From Hyphomicrobiales bacterium (GTDB lineage Bacteria > Pseudomonadota > Alphaproteobacteria > SPJN01): a DNA stretch of 64,000 nt. The notes under the pieces were generated by a model that saw only the letters and a program-made list of their open reading frames with translations, was not told the origin of the DNA and made no database searches. Both the position numbers and the translations under genes were made by a program. The DNA is taken from positions 1 to 64,000 of the forward strand of contig SPJN01000004.1 in the NCBI GenBank assembly GCA_006844605.1, written 5' to 3'. How positions within the stretch are numbered: position 1 is the first letter of the stretch; every line of letters begins with the position of its first letter. Below, in pieces: positions 26,623-35,220 of the stretch.

Positions 26623-27753
26623 TTATGATGCGTCGTCGGAATTGGGGGTCGCGGCGCGTTGTGTTGCGCTGGCATTGTCATCCCCAACATAGACAAGGTT
26701 GATTTGCTCACCCTCAATAACATATTCCTGTCCAACAACGATAATGGTTGCCTGTTCAGGAAGGCCGGTCAGCCAAACGCCGTTTTGTGTTTCGCTGGCA
26801 ATTTTCGTAGGCACGAAAACGACGCGCTGTTCCTGATCAACTGTCTTCACACCGATTTGTCCGGCATCGTTCAGGGTCAATGCTGCGGCAGTCACCAGAT
26901 GCGCGGGTACCGGTTGGCCATCAAGCGTCATTGTGGCTGTGATGCCTTCACGCAGGGTGTGGTTTGGGTTTGCTACCTCAACCTCTATTTCAAATGTGCG
27001 GGTTACCTGCTGGGCTGTTTTGGCGACAAAGCGCACTGTGCCGGTGATGGTTTCGCCGGTGACCAGCTTGATGCGGGCAGGGGCGCCCACCACGACATTG
27101 CCGACTTCCTGTTCGGACAGTTGCGCAGTGACCAAGAAGGGGTCCTCTTCAACAAGGACCGCACAGACAGAGCCAGGGGCAAGATAGCCGCCAATCTCTG
27201 TCGGCAAATCTTCGATTGCACCAGCGAACGGTGCGCGAATGATTGTATTGTCCAGTTCTACCTGCATACGCTTAACAAGTGCCTGCGCGGCATCATATTG
27301 CGCCTTGGCGGCAGCAACTGCAGTGTCTGAACGGTGGCCCTTTTTGGCAAGGCTTTGTGCTGCTTCATATTCCAGCTGGCGTAGGGTCATGGTTGCCTGC
27401 GCTTCGGCCATACGTGCTTCACGGTCCTGCTTGGCCAAACGGCAAAGGACGCCGCCCTTTTTCACAATGTCGCCCTTTTGAAAGGGAAGGTCGATAATGC
27501 GTGCGCCGGTTTCGGCCAGCACATGCACTGTGCGTGACGCTTCGGTCCGGCCGGAAAATGTCATGGCGCGCTGTTGTGGGCGGGCGACTGATTTTTGAAC
27601 CTGCACCGTGACCCGATCAACATTTTCAGCGTTTTGTTGACTGATGGATGCCGCTGGGGCAACCACATTGCCCTGATCGCGAATGATGCCAGATGCCAGC
27701 CACAGGCCGATAATGATGGCGAAAGTGATTGCAATGATGACGGACCGGTTCAT
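26623..27753 (-). CDS. RND efflux periplasmic adaptor (membrane fusion protein)
   Basis: A 376-residue adaptor. An N-terminal signal-anchor (VIIAITFAIIIGLWLASG) is followed by a barrel-sandwich/lipoyl half (GRTEASRTVHVLAETGARI), a helical hairpin (about residues 110-170), the second lipoyl half (NTIIRAPFAGAIEDLPTEIG), and beta-barrel and membrane-proximal domains. It bridges the RND permease and an outer-membrane channel. It is the first gene of the two-gene unit. An inverted repeat lies 22 bases upstream of its start. Confidence 0.92.
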   Translation of the reverse strand: MNRSVIIAITFAIIIGLWLASGIIRDQGNVVAPAASISQQNAENVDRVTVQVQKSVARPQQRAMTFSGRTEASRTVHVLAETGARIIDLPFQKGDIVKKGGVLCRLAKQDREARMAEAQATMTLRQLEYEAAQSLAKKGHRSDTAVAAAKAQYDAAQALVKRMQVELDNTIIRAPFAGAIEDLPTEIGGYLAPGSVCAVLVEEDPFLVTAQLSEQEVGNVVVGAPARIKLVTGETITGTVRFVAKTAQQVTRTFEIEVEVANPNHTLREGITATMTLDGQPVPAHLVTAAALTLNDAGQIGVKTVDQEQRVVFVPTKIASETQNGVWLTGLPEQATIIVVGQEYVIEGEQINLVYVGDDNASATQRAATPNSDDAS

Positions 27754-27775
27754 CGAAATTCCTGCTTTTAGCTAT

Positions 27776-27812
27776 GTGTCGTGGAAACGGCAGAATGGTG
27801 GGTACACGACAC
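27776..27812 (-). promoter_or_regulatory. inverted repeat upstream of the RND operon
   Basis: GTGTCGTG (27776-27783) and CACGACAC (27805-27812) are perfect reverse complements separated by 21 bases. They begin 22 bases upstream of the adaptor start. It may be an operator for an unlinked regulator; no regulator gene adjoins the pump genes. Confidence 0.3.
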
Positions 27813-27992
27813 TTTGTTCCCCCAAACATAATAATGTGTCTTTTATCCCATCAACCGCCTTCATGTATCGGATGCCACGCACGACAAATCAAGGGCCATT
27901 TAGGCGCAGTTTTCCCGGTAATTGGGTGTTGATTTCCGTATGGAGGCGCGGATAGTGCGGCACCGTGTCCAAATTCGATGGGGTAGAGCCCA

Positions 27993-28021
27993 TTGACCGC
28001 GCCCATTTGCGGCAATATTGT
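27993..28021 (+). promoter_or_regulatory. promoter of tRNA-Gln
   Basis: TTGACC (27993-27998), a 17-base spacer and TATTGT (28016-28021) predict a start near 28028, about 37 bases before the tRNA. Confidence 0.6.
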
Positions 28022-28064
28022 CCGGCCCTACTGATTTGGCGCAGCGATTCAGCGCCGAAGCCGG

Positions 28065-28138
28065 TGGGGAATAGTTTAACGGTAGAACTCCGGACTCTGA
28101 CTCCGGCAGTCCTGGTTCGAATCCAGGTTCCCCAGCCA
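28065..28138 (+). tRNA. tRNA-Gln (anticodon CTG)
   Basis: A 74-base cloverleaf. Acceptor arms TGGGGAA (28065-28071) and TTCCCCA (28128-28134), anticodon stem CCGGA/TCCGG with loop CTCTGAC, T arm with GGTTCGAATCC, and an encoded 3' CCA. The central CTG anticodon reads the glutamine codon CAG. Acceptor start U1 with a long G run is typical of bacterial tRNA-Gln. Its own promoter is upstream. Confidence 0.95.
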
Positions 28139-28190
28139 TCTTACCGCATTGTCGTTATTGTTGACACCGTTGCCACCCGACGGTCTGGTG

Positions 28191-28568
28191 CTAGGCCTTC
28201 ATTTGCCTGCGAAATGTGTCGCCATCGACGAACTCTTCCAGACGTGTGATGTGGTTTTCGTCGCATTCGAAAAAGATCGCTGCATTGATCGCAAATGGTG
28301 TGCCGTCAGGGCGCTCTGCATGCAGAATATGGGATTGGGCAACGCCGCCCGGAACGGTATAGCGGCGCAGAACCTCATAGCGTGGGGTGGTCAAAAAGCC
28401 AAAAACACTGCGAAGGATTTTCAGGCTGCCGGCCTTGTCTTTTTCTTTGTTGTCACTGTTGTGCCAGACAATAACATCATCGGCATAAATGGCTTCAATC
28501 GTGGCGAAATCATTCGTTTCAATCGCAGTAAAGAAACGCTCTATCAACGTTATACGGGCGTCGGTCAT
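28191..28568 (-). CDS. SnoaL-like / NTF2-fold protein
   Basis: A 125-residue protein with the cone-shaped NTF2 fold: an N-terminal helix pair (LIERFFTAIETNDFATIEAIYADDVIVWHN) then curved beta strands. SnoaL-like proteins include small isomerases, cyclases and hydrolases; the reaction here cannot be told. ATG at 28568 is preceded by GGAGA with a 5-base gap; a longer reading from 28601 has no ribosome site. It is alone on its strand between tRNA-Gln and a divergent amidohydrolase. Confidence 0.75.
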   Translation of the reverse strand: MTDARITLIERFFTAIETNDFATIEAIYADDVIVWHNSDNKEKDKAGSLKILRSVFGFLTTPRYEVLRRYTVPGGVAQSHILHAERPDGTPFAINAAIFFECDENHITRLEEFVDGDTFRRQMKA

Positions 28569-28688
28569 GGTAGTCTCCAATAGTTTTGCCGAAAGTGGCA
28601 CATCTATATAGGCGTGGAAAGCGAACTTTGAAGTGCTGCCCAGCTAGGCTATAACAATGGCAATTAGACAATGGGCTAGGGGGCTTTC

Positions 28689-30410
28689 ATGGCACGCATT
28701 TTGCGCGGGGCGCTGATTTTATTGATTGTGGTTTTGGTATTGGCCGGGGCCGCGGGATTTGCGCTTTATCAATCATGGAACCCGGCACCGCCCGCGGCGC
28801 AGGTTTTCTACAACGGCCCCGTGCTGACCATGAACGGCACGAATGACATTGCCGAAGCTGTGTTGGTAGAAGGCGGTCAAATCAGCCTAGTCGGCACGCA
28901 GGCAGAAATAGTGGCGGCAGCGCCGGAGAATGCGATTATGCATGACTTGGCAGGCAAGGCGCTTTTGCCGGGCTTTATCGATGCGCATGGTCACTATCCC
29001 GGTTGGGGTGTGATGAGCGTGGCACTCAATTTGTCCAGCCCGCCTGTCGGTACTGTCCAATCAATTGATGAAATCAAGGCGATGATCGCCGCAAAGGTGG
29101 AAACAGTTTCCCCCGGCACCTGGATTGTTGGGATGGGCTATGACGACACTTTGGTGGCTGAAATGCGCCACCCAACCGCGGCTGACATTGATGAGGTTGC
29201 ACCGGAAAATCCGGTGGGCATCATTCACGTGTCAGGCCATATGACCGTCGTGAATACGCGTGCCATGCAGGAAATGGCGGTGACAGCAGATACGCTAGAT
29301 CCTGATGGTGGTGAAATTGTACGAGACACTGCGGGCCAGCCCACCGGCCTGATGAAGGAAACGGCGAGCTATATCTTCCGGGACAAATTGTTGGGCTTTG
29401 GGCCTGCTGATATCGCAACATTGTTGCGCGCTGGCAATCAGGATTATCTGACAAAGGGTGTGACGACAGCACAAAATGGGCTGGCGAATGAGGCGATGTT
29501 TGTGCCCTTGGGCTGGCTGTCACGCATTGGCTATATGCCCATCCGTATCGTATCTTTGGTTGAGGCTGAATATGCGTTGGCCCTGCAACAACAAGGAAAA
29601 TTGTTCGATCTTGAATCTGACAAGTATCATATTGCCGGGGTCAAGATTGTGACCGACGGGTCTATTCAGGGTTATACGGGGTTTCTGGGCAAACCCTATT
29701 TCGTCCCCCATGCCGGTCATGGCCCGGACTATCGCGGTTATCCGATTTATCAGAAAGATGCATTGAATGACCTTGTGGCACGATCCATGCAGGCGGGCCT
29801 GCGCCCCTATATGCACGGCAATGGTGATGCTTCGATTGACATGATCCTCGATGCGGTAGAGCAGGGGCAGGCAGTGGCGCCGAAAATGCGTGATGCGTGG
29901 CCCGTAATTATTCATGCGCAGATGATGCGGTCTGACCAAATCGCGCGGGCCAAGACATTGTCGGTATCGCCCAGTTTCTTTAACGCGCATGTCTATTACT
30001 GGGGCGACCGGCACCGCGAAATTTTCATGGGGCCCGAACGCGCCGCACGGATGAGCCCGATGAATGAGGCATTGCAGGCGCAACTGCCCTTCACGCTTCA
30101 TTTGGACACGCCCATTGTGCCAATGGACCCTTGGGTAATGGTTTGGTCTGCGGTGGAGCGTAGAACATCCAGCGGTCAACAGCTTGGCCCTGATCAGCGC
30201 ATTGGGTTGATGCAGGCTATTCGCGGCACGACAATTGACGCCGCATGGCAGGCGGGGCTTGGCGAGAAGGCCGGCAGCATTGAACAGGGAAAATGGGCTG
30301 ATTTGATCATTGTTGATCAGGATCCGCGCGCAGCAGACGATCTACGTGAGATCAAAACACTGTCAACATTCGTCGGTGGCGTTGAGCAGTTTAATGCCGC
30401 CACACAATAG
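28689..30410 (+). CDS. amidohydrolase family protein (YtcJ-like)
   Basis: A 573-residue metal-dependent hydrolase. An N-terminal membrane helix or signal (LILLIVVLVLAGAAGFALY) suggests it is exported or anchored. The metal-binding DAHGHYPG comes near residue 99, with downstream His/Asp ligands (KIVTDGSIQGYTG, HGNGDASIDM, HLDTP). YtcJ-type enzymes hydrolyse amide or N-acyl bonds of unknown natural substrates. The start is ATG at 28689. It ends one base before the convergent GST gene stop at 30411. Confidence 0.85.
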   Translation: MARILRGALILLIVVLVLAGAAGFALYQSWNPAPPAAQVFYNGPVLTMNGTNDIAEAVLVEGGQISLVGTQAEIVAAAPENAIMHDLAGKALLPGFIDAHGHYPGWGVMSVALNLSSPPVGTVQSIDEIKAMIAAKVETVSPGTWIVGMGYDDTLVAEMRHPTAADIDEVAPENPVGIIHVSGHMTVVNTRAMQEMAVTADTLDPDGGEIVRDTAGQPTGLMKETASYIFRDKLLGFGPADIATLLRAGNQDYLTKGVTTAQNGLANEAMFVPLGWLSRIGYMPIRIVSLVEAEYALALQQQGKLFDLESDKYHIAGVKIVTDGSIQGYTGFLGKPYFVPHAGHGPDYRGYPIYQKDALNDLVARSMQAGLRPYMHGNGDASIDMILDAVEQGQAVAPKMRDAWPVIIHAQMMRSDQIARAKTLSVSPSFFNAHVYYWGDRHREIFMGPERAARMSPMNEALQAQLPFTLHLDTPIVPMDPWVMVWSAVERRTSSGQQLGPDQRIGLMQAIRGTTIDAAWQAGLGEKAGSIEQGKWADLIIVDQDPRAADDLREIKTLSTFVGGVEQFNAATQ

Positions 30411-31433
30411 TCAGTTTGCCAGTGGCTGAAGGGTTGATTTGATCAGTTGATCATCCTTCAACAACGCCTTCAAATCGTTTGAGCCTTGCTCAACCAAATG
30501 ATGCTGCTTGTCGGTAATGGCGGTCTGCCAACTGGGGCGCGCCTGCAACCGTTCATAATAGGCAGCAACGTGGGGCAGGTCATCCAATGATTTGAAGTAG
30601 TCGAGCCATCCGGTTTCGGCTATGCGTAACAGGGCGCTGGCGAGCGTAATGTCAGCCAGTGTGAATTGATCACCCAAAATCCAATCGCCTTGTGATGCAC
30701 CAAGCGCATCGTCCAGTTTCTTCAGGTGATTGCGCGCAGCATCCCTTGCGTCCCCCACAAGATCCGTCAATGGCTTTGCCCGCATCAGACCGCGCAAGCC
30801 AAACAGCTTGGCCGCGCTGAAAAAGAACGGGCGCTTTTTGTCGGGGTGAAATAGCAAGCCCGGGATCAGTTTCTTGAAGCTGATACATTGCATCATGGTG
30901 ACGAAGATCGGCATTGTCAGTGCGGGCACACAGGGGCCAAGGCGGCCTTCTGGATTGCCCAGCGGATCATCATTGGTGATGTTGCAATAGTCCAGCCACT
31001 CATTCATCGCGGCAAGTTTTTGCGGGTCGTCCGGTGTCAATTGCGGGGCGTCGGGGCCAGCATGGGCCGCAGCATATTTCAAAATGTAGTCCGATTCATA
31101 AATCGGGTGACCGTTATGGACAAGCACTGGCAAAATGCCTGCTGGGTTAACTTTCAAATAGGCGGGGCTGATCGTCTGATATTGGCCTGTTTCGACAAGA
31201 TCGATTGGCCTGTGGATATACGCAATCCCCAGTTCCGCCATGGCAAGCCTTGCCTTGCGTGAGCAGTGCGAGAAAGCGTTGCTGTAAAGTTCAAACGGGG
31301 CCTCATGGGGCAGGGTGATATCGGTATGGATGCCGCCGTCCATCGCATGTGATCTGCGGCGAGACTTTTCGATGCCGTACCAAATCAGTGCGCCGGCCAA
31401 TAGTACCAGTGATAGAATAAGCCCTGTAGACAT
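30411..31433 (-). CDS. glutathione S-transferase-like protein with N-terminal membrane anchor
   Basis: A 340-residue protein. Residues 3-20 form one hydrophobic helix followed by a basic KSRRR stop. A thioredoxin-fold GST N domain follows (FELYSNAFSHCSRKARLAMA, then VNPAGILPVLVHNG and YESDYILKY), then an all-helical GST C domain (GDWILGDQFTLADITLASALLR). A Cys sits at the catalytic N-terminal helix (SHCSRK). Soluble GSTs are about 210 residues, so this is a longer, membrane-tethered form with an extra central segment. The substrate is unknown. Confidence 0.82.
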   Translation of the reverse strand: MSTGLILSLVLLAGALIWYGIEKSRRRSHAMDGGIHTDITLPHEAPFELYSNAFSHCSRKARLAMAELGIAYIHRPIDLVETGQYQTISPAYLKVNPAGILPVLVHNGHPIYESDYILKYAAAHAGPDAPQLTPDDPQKLAAMNEWLDYCNITNDDPLGNPEGRLGPCVPALTMPIFVTMMQCISFKKLIPGLLFHPDKKRPFFFSAAKLFGLRGLMRAKPLTDLVGDARDAARNHLKKLDDALGASQGDWILGDQFTLADITLASALLRIAETGWLDYFKSLDDLPHVAAYYERLQARPSWQTAITDKQHHLVEQGSNDLKALLKDDQLIKSTLQPLAN

Positions 31434-31547
31434 GTGTGCCTCCCTTGTATCTGTCCTACCTATGAAGGTTCAGGGGGCATTACAAGGCAAAGGCCGGTCG
31501 GTAATTTTGCAAATTTGGAGAATTTACCGCACCGTTGTGGACGGAAA

Positions 31548-31590
31548 TAGGCCGGATACAGTCTTGCTATAGAAGGATATACCCGGCCTA
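31548..31590 (-). terminator. terminator hairpin of the outer-membrane protein gene
   Basis: TAGGCCGGATACA (31548-31560) pairs with TATACCCGGCCTA (31578-31590), allowing two G-U pairs. Read on the minus strand, the hairpin lies 8 bases after the stop and is followed by TTTCC. Confidence 0.6.
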
Positions 31591-31598
31591 AGTTGGGC

Positions 31599-32609
31599 TT
31601 AGAACGCAGCTTGAAAGCCGATGGTCAGCATGTCATCCATCTTCAATTGCGGGCCATTCAGGTCCTGATAGACGGTTTTTTCATACTCAACAGCGATCCG
31701 ATGCCCCTTTAACGGTGTGCCGGGCAGCACATAGTTCAGGCCAATGCCCAGATCGACCCATTCACCGCCATGATTGTCGGGGTCAGTTGTCGGTGCCGGG
31801 CGGGCCAGTATTTTACGATCAGCCCCGCGGACCTGACCGGTGGCGCGGCCAGTAATGCGCCCGGTAACAGAAATTGTATCTGACAGCAGATGATTGACAA
31901 AGCCTGTGACCTTGACCTGATTGCCAAGGCGATAATCATTGCTGTTTGAGCCTGTGCGCAAGACCGCGTCCAACTGGGCGCCGACCTTGGTGTTTGGCCC
32001 CAGCGGGTCGATGAAATCGGTCCAGGTTACACCCGCCAGTATGTCATAGGTGCCGGAGCCAAGCTGCATGGGATAGGGCAAATGTCCCGGCACGCTATCG
32101 CGTTCATTTATCGGCCCTGTTGGCAATGACATGCCGATTTTAAGGTGCGTTGTGTCCGTCAGTTTCTGAAGGCCGGACACTTTGATGTCGCCCCAGCCCT
32201 TGGCACCAGCTGCGAAAATTGTGCCATTGGGGCGCTGGTGGTCCATGCTTTTTTCAACATAGGGTACCATGATCGTGAGGGTTAGATCATTGGACCAACC
32301 ATACATCAATCCAAACATATGCATGTCAGTTGTCATTTTTAGCGGCACAACCGGAAAGCCGAATTGTGTGCGGACCTGTGCGGGGGATAGGTCTGTTGTG
32401 CCATTGCGATTGTCTTCCATTGTCATGGTCATGAAACGATAGGAAACCATCCAGTCGCCTTCATTGTGGCGATGGTCGCCCATAACGCCGATAGGGGCGT
32501 GGCCAAGGGGGCTGGGAAGATAATCTTCATGCGCTGATGTTTTGGAAATGGAAAGTACAGCGAAGGCGGCGGCAGCCAAAGCTGCGCCCTTACGAGAAAA
32601 AATAGTCAT
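31599..32609 (-). CDS. predicted outer-membrane beta-barrel transporter-like protein
   Basis: A 336-residue exported protein. Its signal peptide (GAALAAAAFAVLSI) ends before SAHEDY, followed by His- and Met-rich stretches (DHRHNEGDW, RFMTMTMEDN, TTDMHMFGLMYGW). The rest alternates polar and hydrophobic residues and ends in a C-terminal aromatic, FQAAF, as in outer-membrane barrels. It resembles the MetA/transporter family often found beside copper-handling genes. The Met/His-rich loops and the adjacent DUF2946-like gene (38-base gap, same strand) suggest a metal-related role, by inference. Confidence 0.65.
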   Translation of the reverse strand: MTIFSRKGAALAAAAFAVLSISKTSAHEDYLPSPLGHAPIGVMGDHRHNEGDWMVSYRFMTMTMEDNRNGTTDLSPAQVRTQFGFPVVPLKMTTDMHMFGLMYGWSNDLTLTIMVPYVEKSMDHQRPNGTIFAAGAKGWGDIKVSGLQKLTDTTHLKIGMSLPTGPINERDSVPGHLPYPMQLGSGTYDILAGVTWTDFIDPLGPNTKVGAQLDAVLRTGSNSNDYRLGNQVKVTGFVNHLLSDTISVTGRITGRATGQVRGADRKILARPAPTTDPDNHGGEWVDLGIGLNYVLPGTPLKGHRIAVEYEKTVYQDLNGPQLKMDDMLTIGFQAAF

Positions 32610-32647
32610 TTTGAATAGTCCTGTTTAACTGAATTGAACAATCGACG

Positions 32648-33055
32648 TTAAACAGAAAAAGGAGGCGCCCTGCCGTGATAGGCCTGCGGGGCAACGGCGC
32701 TATCCCGATCAGTTTGGGTGCTGCTATAGCGGATGTGTTGAACCGTCAGTTCCGGCAAGGTCGGGTTTAGCGAGGCTGCGTTGGTGATGGGCGGTAGGGT
32801 GCAACAAAGCTGGCAATCATGATCCGTTGGCAGGCCCTGGTCTGAGCCGTTGAGGCATGAGGCCAACTTAATGATGTCGTCACCGGCCACAATCTGCTCA
32901 ACCGTAATGACGGGGCCTGTCTGCGCGATGACCATTTGCGATGACATCGTGGCCTGTGCGGGCAACAATGCGGTCAGGCTTGCTATCAACAGTGCAATAA
33001 CAAGTGCCAGATGGCGGGGCAGTTTTGGCCCGGATATGTCGCAAATCGGTGTCAT
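32648..33055 (-). CDS. DUF2946-like small exported Cys-containing protein
   Basis: A 135-residue protein with an N-terminal hydrophobic segment (HLALVIALLIASLTALLPAQA) and a mature region with DHDCQLCC (a CxxCC cluster) preceded by another Cys in LASCLNG. The pattern matches DUF2946-type proteins, often encoded next to copper transport or TonB-linked genes. Start ATG at 33055 is chosen because it places the hydrophobic segment at the N-terminus; a longer reading from 33196 overlaps the divergent gene. Upstream of the outer-membrane protein gene and probably co-transcribed. Confidence 0.5.
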   Translation of the reverse strand: MTPICDISGPKLPRHLALVIALLIASLTALLPAQATMSSQMVIAQTGPVITVEQIVAGDDIIKLASCLNGSDQGLPTDHDCQLCCTLPPITNAASLNPTLPELTVQHIRYSSTQTDRDSAVAPQAYHGRAPPFSV

Positions 33056-33174
33056 GTTCGGGCGGAGCCTACCCAGATCGCCGCAACCTCGCAATGACAC
33101 AATTGCCGCGACTGAAATCCTGTGGGAGACTGTGCAATGCGGCGGCTGAGTCGCAATTTTTGAGGGGATGATTG

Positions 33175-33516
33175 ATGTCTGAAAACCAAGTAACACCCGC
33201 AGGGGGGCAAAGTCCCACCTTGCTATATATCGGCTATGCGCTGGCGTTTTTTTTCCCGCCCGGGGCCATAATTCTCGGCTTTGTGGCGCGCAGTGATTTC
33301 CGGGATACCCCGTATGATGGCCATTGCGATAATTTGATTCAGATGGTCTGGGTTAGCATTGTGTTGACCATTGCAGGATCGCTTTTGGCCGCCATCGGGA
33401 TTGGACTTGTCATTTTTGCCTGGTTGACTATTTGGTACCTGATCAGATTGATCAAGGGACTGGTCGCCGTTAGCAAGAATGAACCCTATGTGCTGGGCAA
33501 TCCATTCTGGATCTAA
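33175..33516 (+). CDS. small membrane protein (DUF4870-like)
   Basis: A 113-residue protein with three predicted transmembrane helices (YIGYALAFFFPPGAIILGFV, MVWVSIVLTIAGSLLAAIG, and one ending LTIWYLIRLIKGL). The C-terminal sequence KGLVAVSKNEPYVLGNPFWI is typical of DUF4870 membrane proteins of unknown function. ATG at 33175 follows GAGGGG with a 7-base gap. Divergent from the DUF2946-like gene and convergent with the FAH gene. Confidence 0.65.
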   Translation: MSENQVTPAGGQSPTLLYIGYALAFFFPPGAIILGFVARSDFRDTPYDGHCDNLIQMVWVSIVLTIAGSLLAAIGIGLVIFAWLTIWYLIRLIKGLVAVSKNEPYVLGNPFWI

Positions 33517-33533
33517 ATGCCGCTAATTTGGTC

Positions 33534-33560
33534 AGGCGGGACGAGTGATGTGTCCCGCCT
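33534..33560. terminator. bidirectional hairpin terminator
   Basis: AGGCGGGAC (33534-33542) and GTCCCGCCT (33552-33560) form a perfect 9-bp GC-rich stem with a 9-base loop, between the convergent ends of the small membrane protein gene and the FAH gene. T-rich sequence is sparse on both sides. Confidence 0.6.
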
Positions 33561-33569
33561 ACCAACTGG

Positions 33570-34445
33570 TTACTTGACGTAGGGTGTCACATCTTCGGTG
33601 ACCATCTGGTTGGACAGGGTGCCCAGACCGGCAATCTCTACCTCAACTGTGTCGCCTGCCTTCAGGAATTGTGGCGGTTTCATCGCGACGCCCACGCCGC
33701 TGGGCGTGCCGGTAAAGATAACGTCGCCCGGTTCCAGCGTCATGACGGCGCTAAGCTCTGCAATCAAATGTTCAATTTTGAAAATCAGGTGTTCAGTGTT
33801 TGATTTCTGGCGTACCGCGCCGTTCACCCGACATTCAATGGTCAGCGCATGGGGATCCGCAATTTCATCCCGCGTTGTCAGCCACGGACCAATGGGGCCA
33901 TGGGTGTCAAAACTTTTCCCGATTGTGAATTGGGGCGAGCGGAATTGCCAATCGCGCACGGATACATCATTGCCACAGCAATAACCTGCAACCGCGTTCA
34001 ACGCATCTTCGGGCGCAATATGACGGCAGCGATGGCCAATAATAACCACCAGCTCAGCCTCGTAATCAATCATGTCGCTGACCGCAGGTTTCAGGACATT
34101 GGCATCATGACCGACAATGGCGGTGGGCGGTTTGGTGAACCATGTTGCGTTTTCAGGCTTATCGCGTCCGGTTTCGGCCACATGGTCAGCGTAGTTCAAG
34201 CCGACACAGAAAATCTTGCGGGGGTCTTCAACCGGCGCATGAAGCGTGACGGATGACAGGGGGATCGTTGCCTCAACCTCGCGGTTGGCCTGCTTTGCCT
34301 TACGGCCCGTGGTGTCGCCATGGGACAGATAGGTAATCATATCAGTTGGGAAAGTAGGGTCAAAGGCACTTAGGTCGATGAGCATGTCGCCCTTGACGAT
34401 GCCCAGCCGTTTTCCCTTGTCGTCTTCGAATGTTGCAAGTTTCAT
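33570..34445 (-). CDS. fumarylacetoacetate hydrolase family protein
   Basis: A 291-residue FAH-fold enzyme. Metal ligands are in DYEAELVVIIG and VSVRDWQ, and the C-terminal signature EPGDVIFTGTPSGVG is intact. The family hydrolyses or decarboxylates beta-keto acids such as fumarylpyruvate or oxaloacetate in aromatic and sugar breakdown. The exact substrate is not evident, and no other catabolic genes adjoin it. Start MKLATFEDDKGKRLG at 34445 is the normal family N-terminus. Divergent from DUF2461. Confidence 0.88.
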   Translation of the reverse strand: MKLATFEDDKGKRLGIVKGDMLIDLSAFDPTFPTDMITYLSHGDTTGRKAKQANREVEATIPLSSVTLHAPVEDPRKIFCVGLNYADHVAETGRDKPENATWFTKPPTAIVGHDANVLKPAVSDMIDYEAELVVIIGHRCRHIAPEDALNAVAGYCCGNDVSVRDWQFRSPQFTIGKSFDTHGPIGPWLTTRDEIADPHALTIECRVNGAVRQKSNTEHLIFKIEHLIAELSAVMTLEPGDVIFTGTPSGVGVAMKPPQFLKAGDTVEVEIAGLGTLSNQMVTEDVTPYVK

Positions 34446-34547
34446 GTGTCTGCCTCCAGCTATTTATTGATTTATAGGTGAGGGGCATGACAGGTGCCAG
34501 CGTCAATTCTATGTTATGGTCACGATAGCAAAAATAAGGGGGCCACA

Positions 34548-35213
34548 ATGGACGAGACATTTCCATTCGATCATTTCATGCCAGAGGCGATTACGTTCTT
34601 TAGGCAACTCGCCAAAAACAACGAGCGTGAATGGTTTCAGGCCAATAAGGAGCGGTATGAAACCTATGTGAAGGCGGATGCACAGGCGTTCTGTAATGAA
34701 ATGACCCCGCTTTTGTCGGATATGACCGGGGTGCCCCATCAGTCCAAAATGTTTCGTATTCATCGTGATGTGCGCTTTTCAAAGGATAAGCGCCCCTATA
34801 AGGCGCATCTGCATATTCTGTTCCGCCCTGTTGAGGACCGTGCCAATCAGCCCGCATGGTTTTTTGGGCTGGAGCCGAAGGGGCTTTTCTTCGGTGTCGG
34901 CGTGATGGGAATGCAAAAGGGCGCGCTTGATCATTTTCGTGCCCGCGTCGCCGGACCGGACGGTGAAGACCTTGAAAAAGTGCTTGAAAGCTTTGCAAGG
35001 AAGTCGATCCGCGTTCGCGACCCTGAATTAAAGCGTGTGCCTAATCAATATGGGCAGGACCATCCCCGTGGTGCGTTGTTAAAGCATAAAAGTTTGACAG
35101 CATGGGTGGATCATGACACCCCTGACGCTGCGATGCAGGCGACCTGTTTGAAGACCTGCAAAACAGAATTTAAGAAGATCAAACCCCTGTTTGACTGGTT
35201 TATGGACGGCTGA
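34548..35213 (+). CDS. DUF2461 family protein
   Basis: A 221-residue cytosolic protein with the family's opening (FFRQLAKNNEREWFQANKE) and conserved RIHRDVRFSKDKRPYK block. No function is established for DUF2461. ATG at 34548 is preceded by AAGGGGG; a reading from 34494 would extend into the intergenic region. The YaiI-family gene begins 7 bases after its stop, so the two are likely co-transcribed. Confidence 0.85.
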   Translation: MDETFPFDHFMPEAITFFRQLAKNNEREWFQANKERYETYVKADAQAFCNEMTPLLSDMTGVPHQSKMFRIHRDVRFSKDKRPYKAHLHILFRPVEDRANQPAWFFGLEPKGLFFGVGVMGMQKGALDHFRARVAGPDGEDLEKVLESFARKSIRVRDPELKRVPNQYGQDHPRGALLKHKSLTAWVDHDTPDAAMQATCLKTCKTEFKKIKPLFDWFMDG

Positions 35214-35220
35214 AACCGCA

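Larger units (their letters stand above)
27754..28064. other. 311-base intergenic region with two divergent control regions
   Basis: No convincing reading frame is present. The left part is the leader of the RND operon on the minus strand and contains an inverted repeat at 27776-27812. The right part holds the plus-strand promoter of the tRNA gene at 27993-28021. The middle shows nothing recognisable. Confidence 0.6.
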
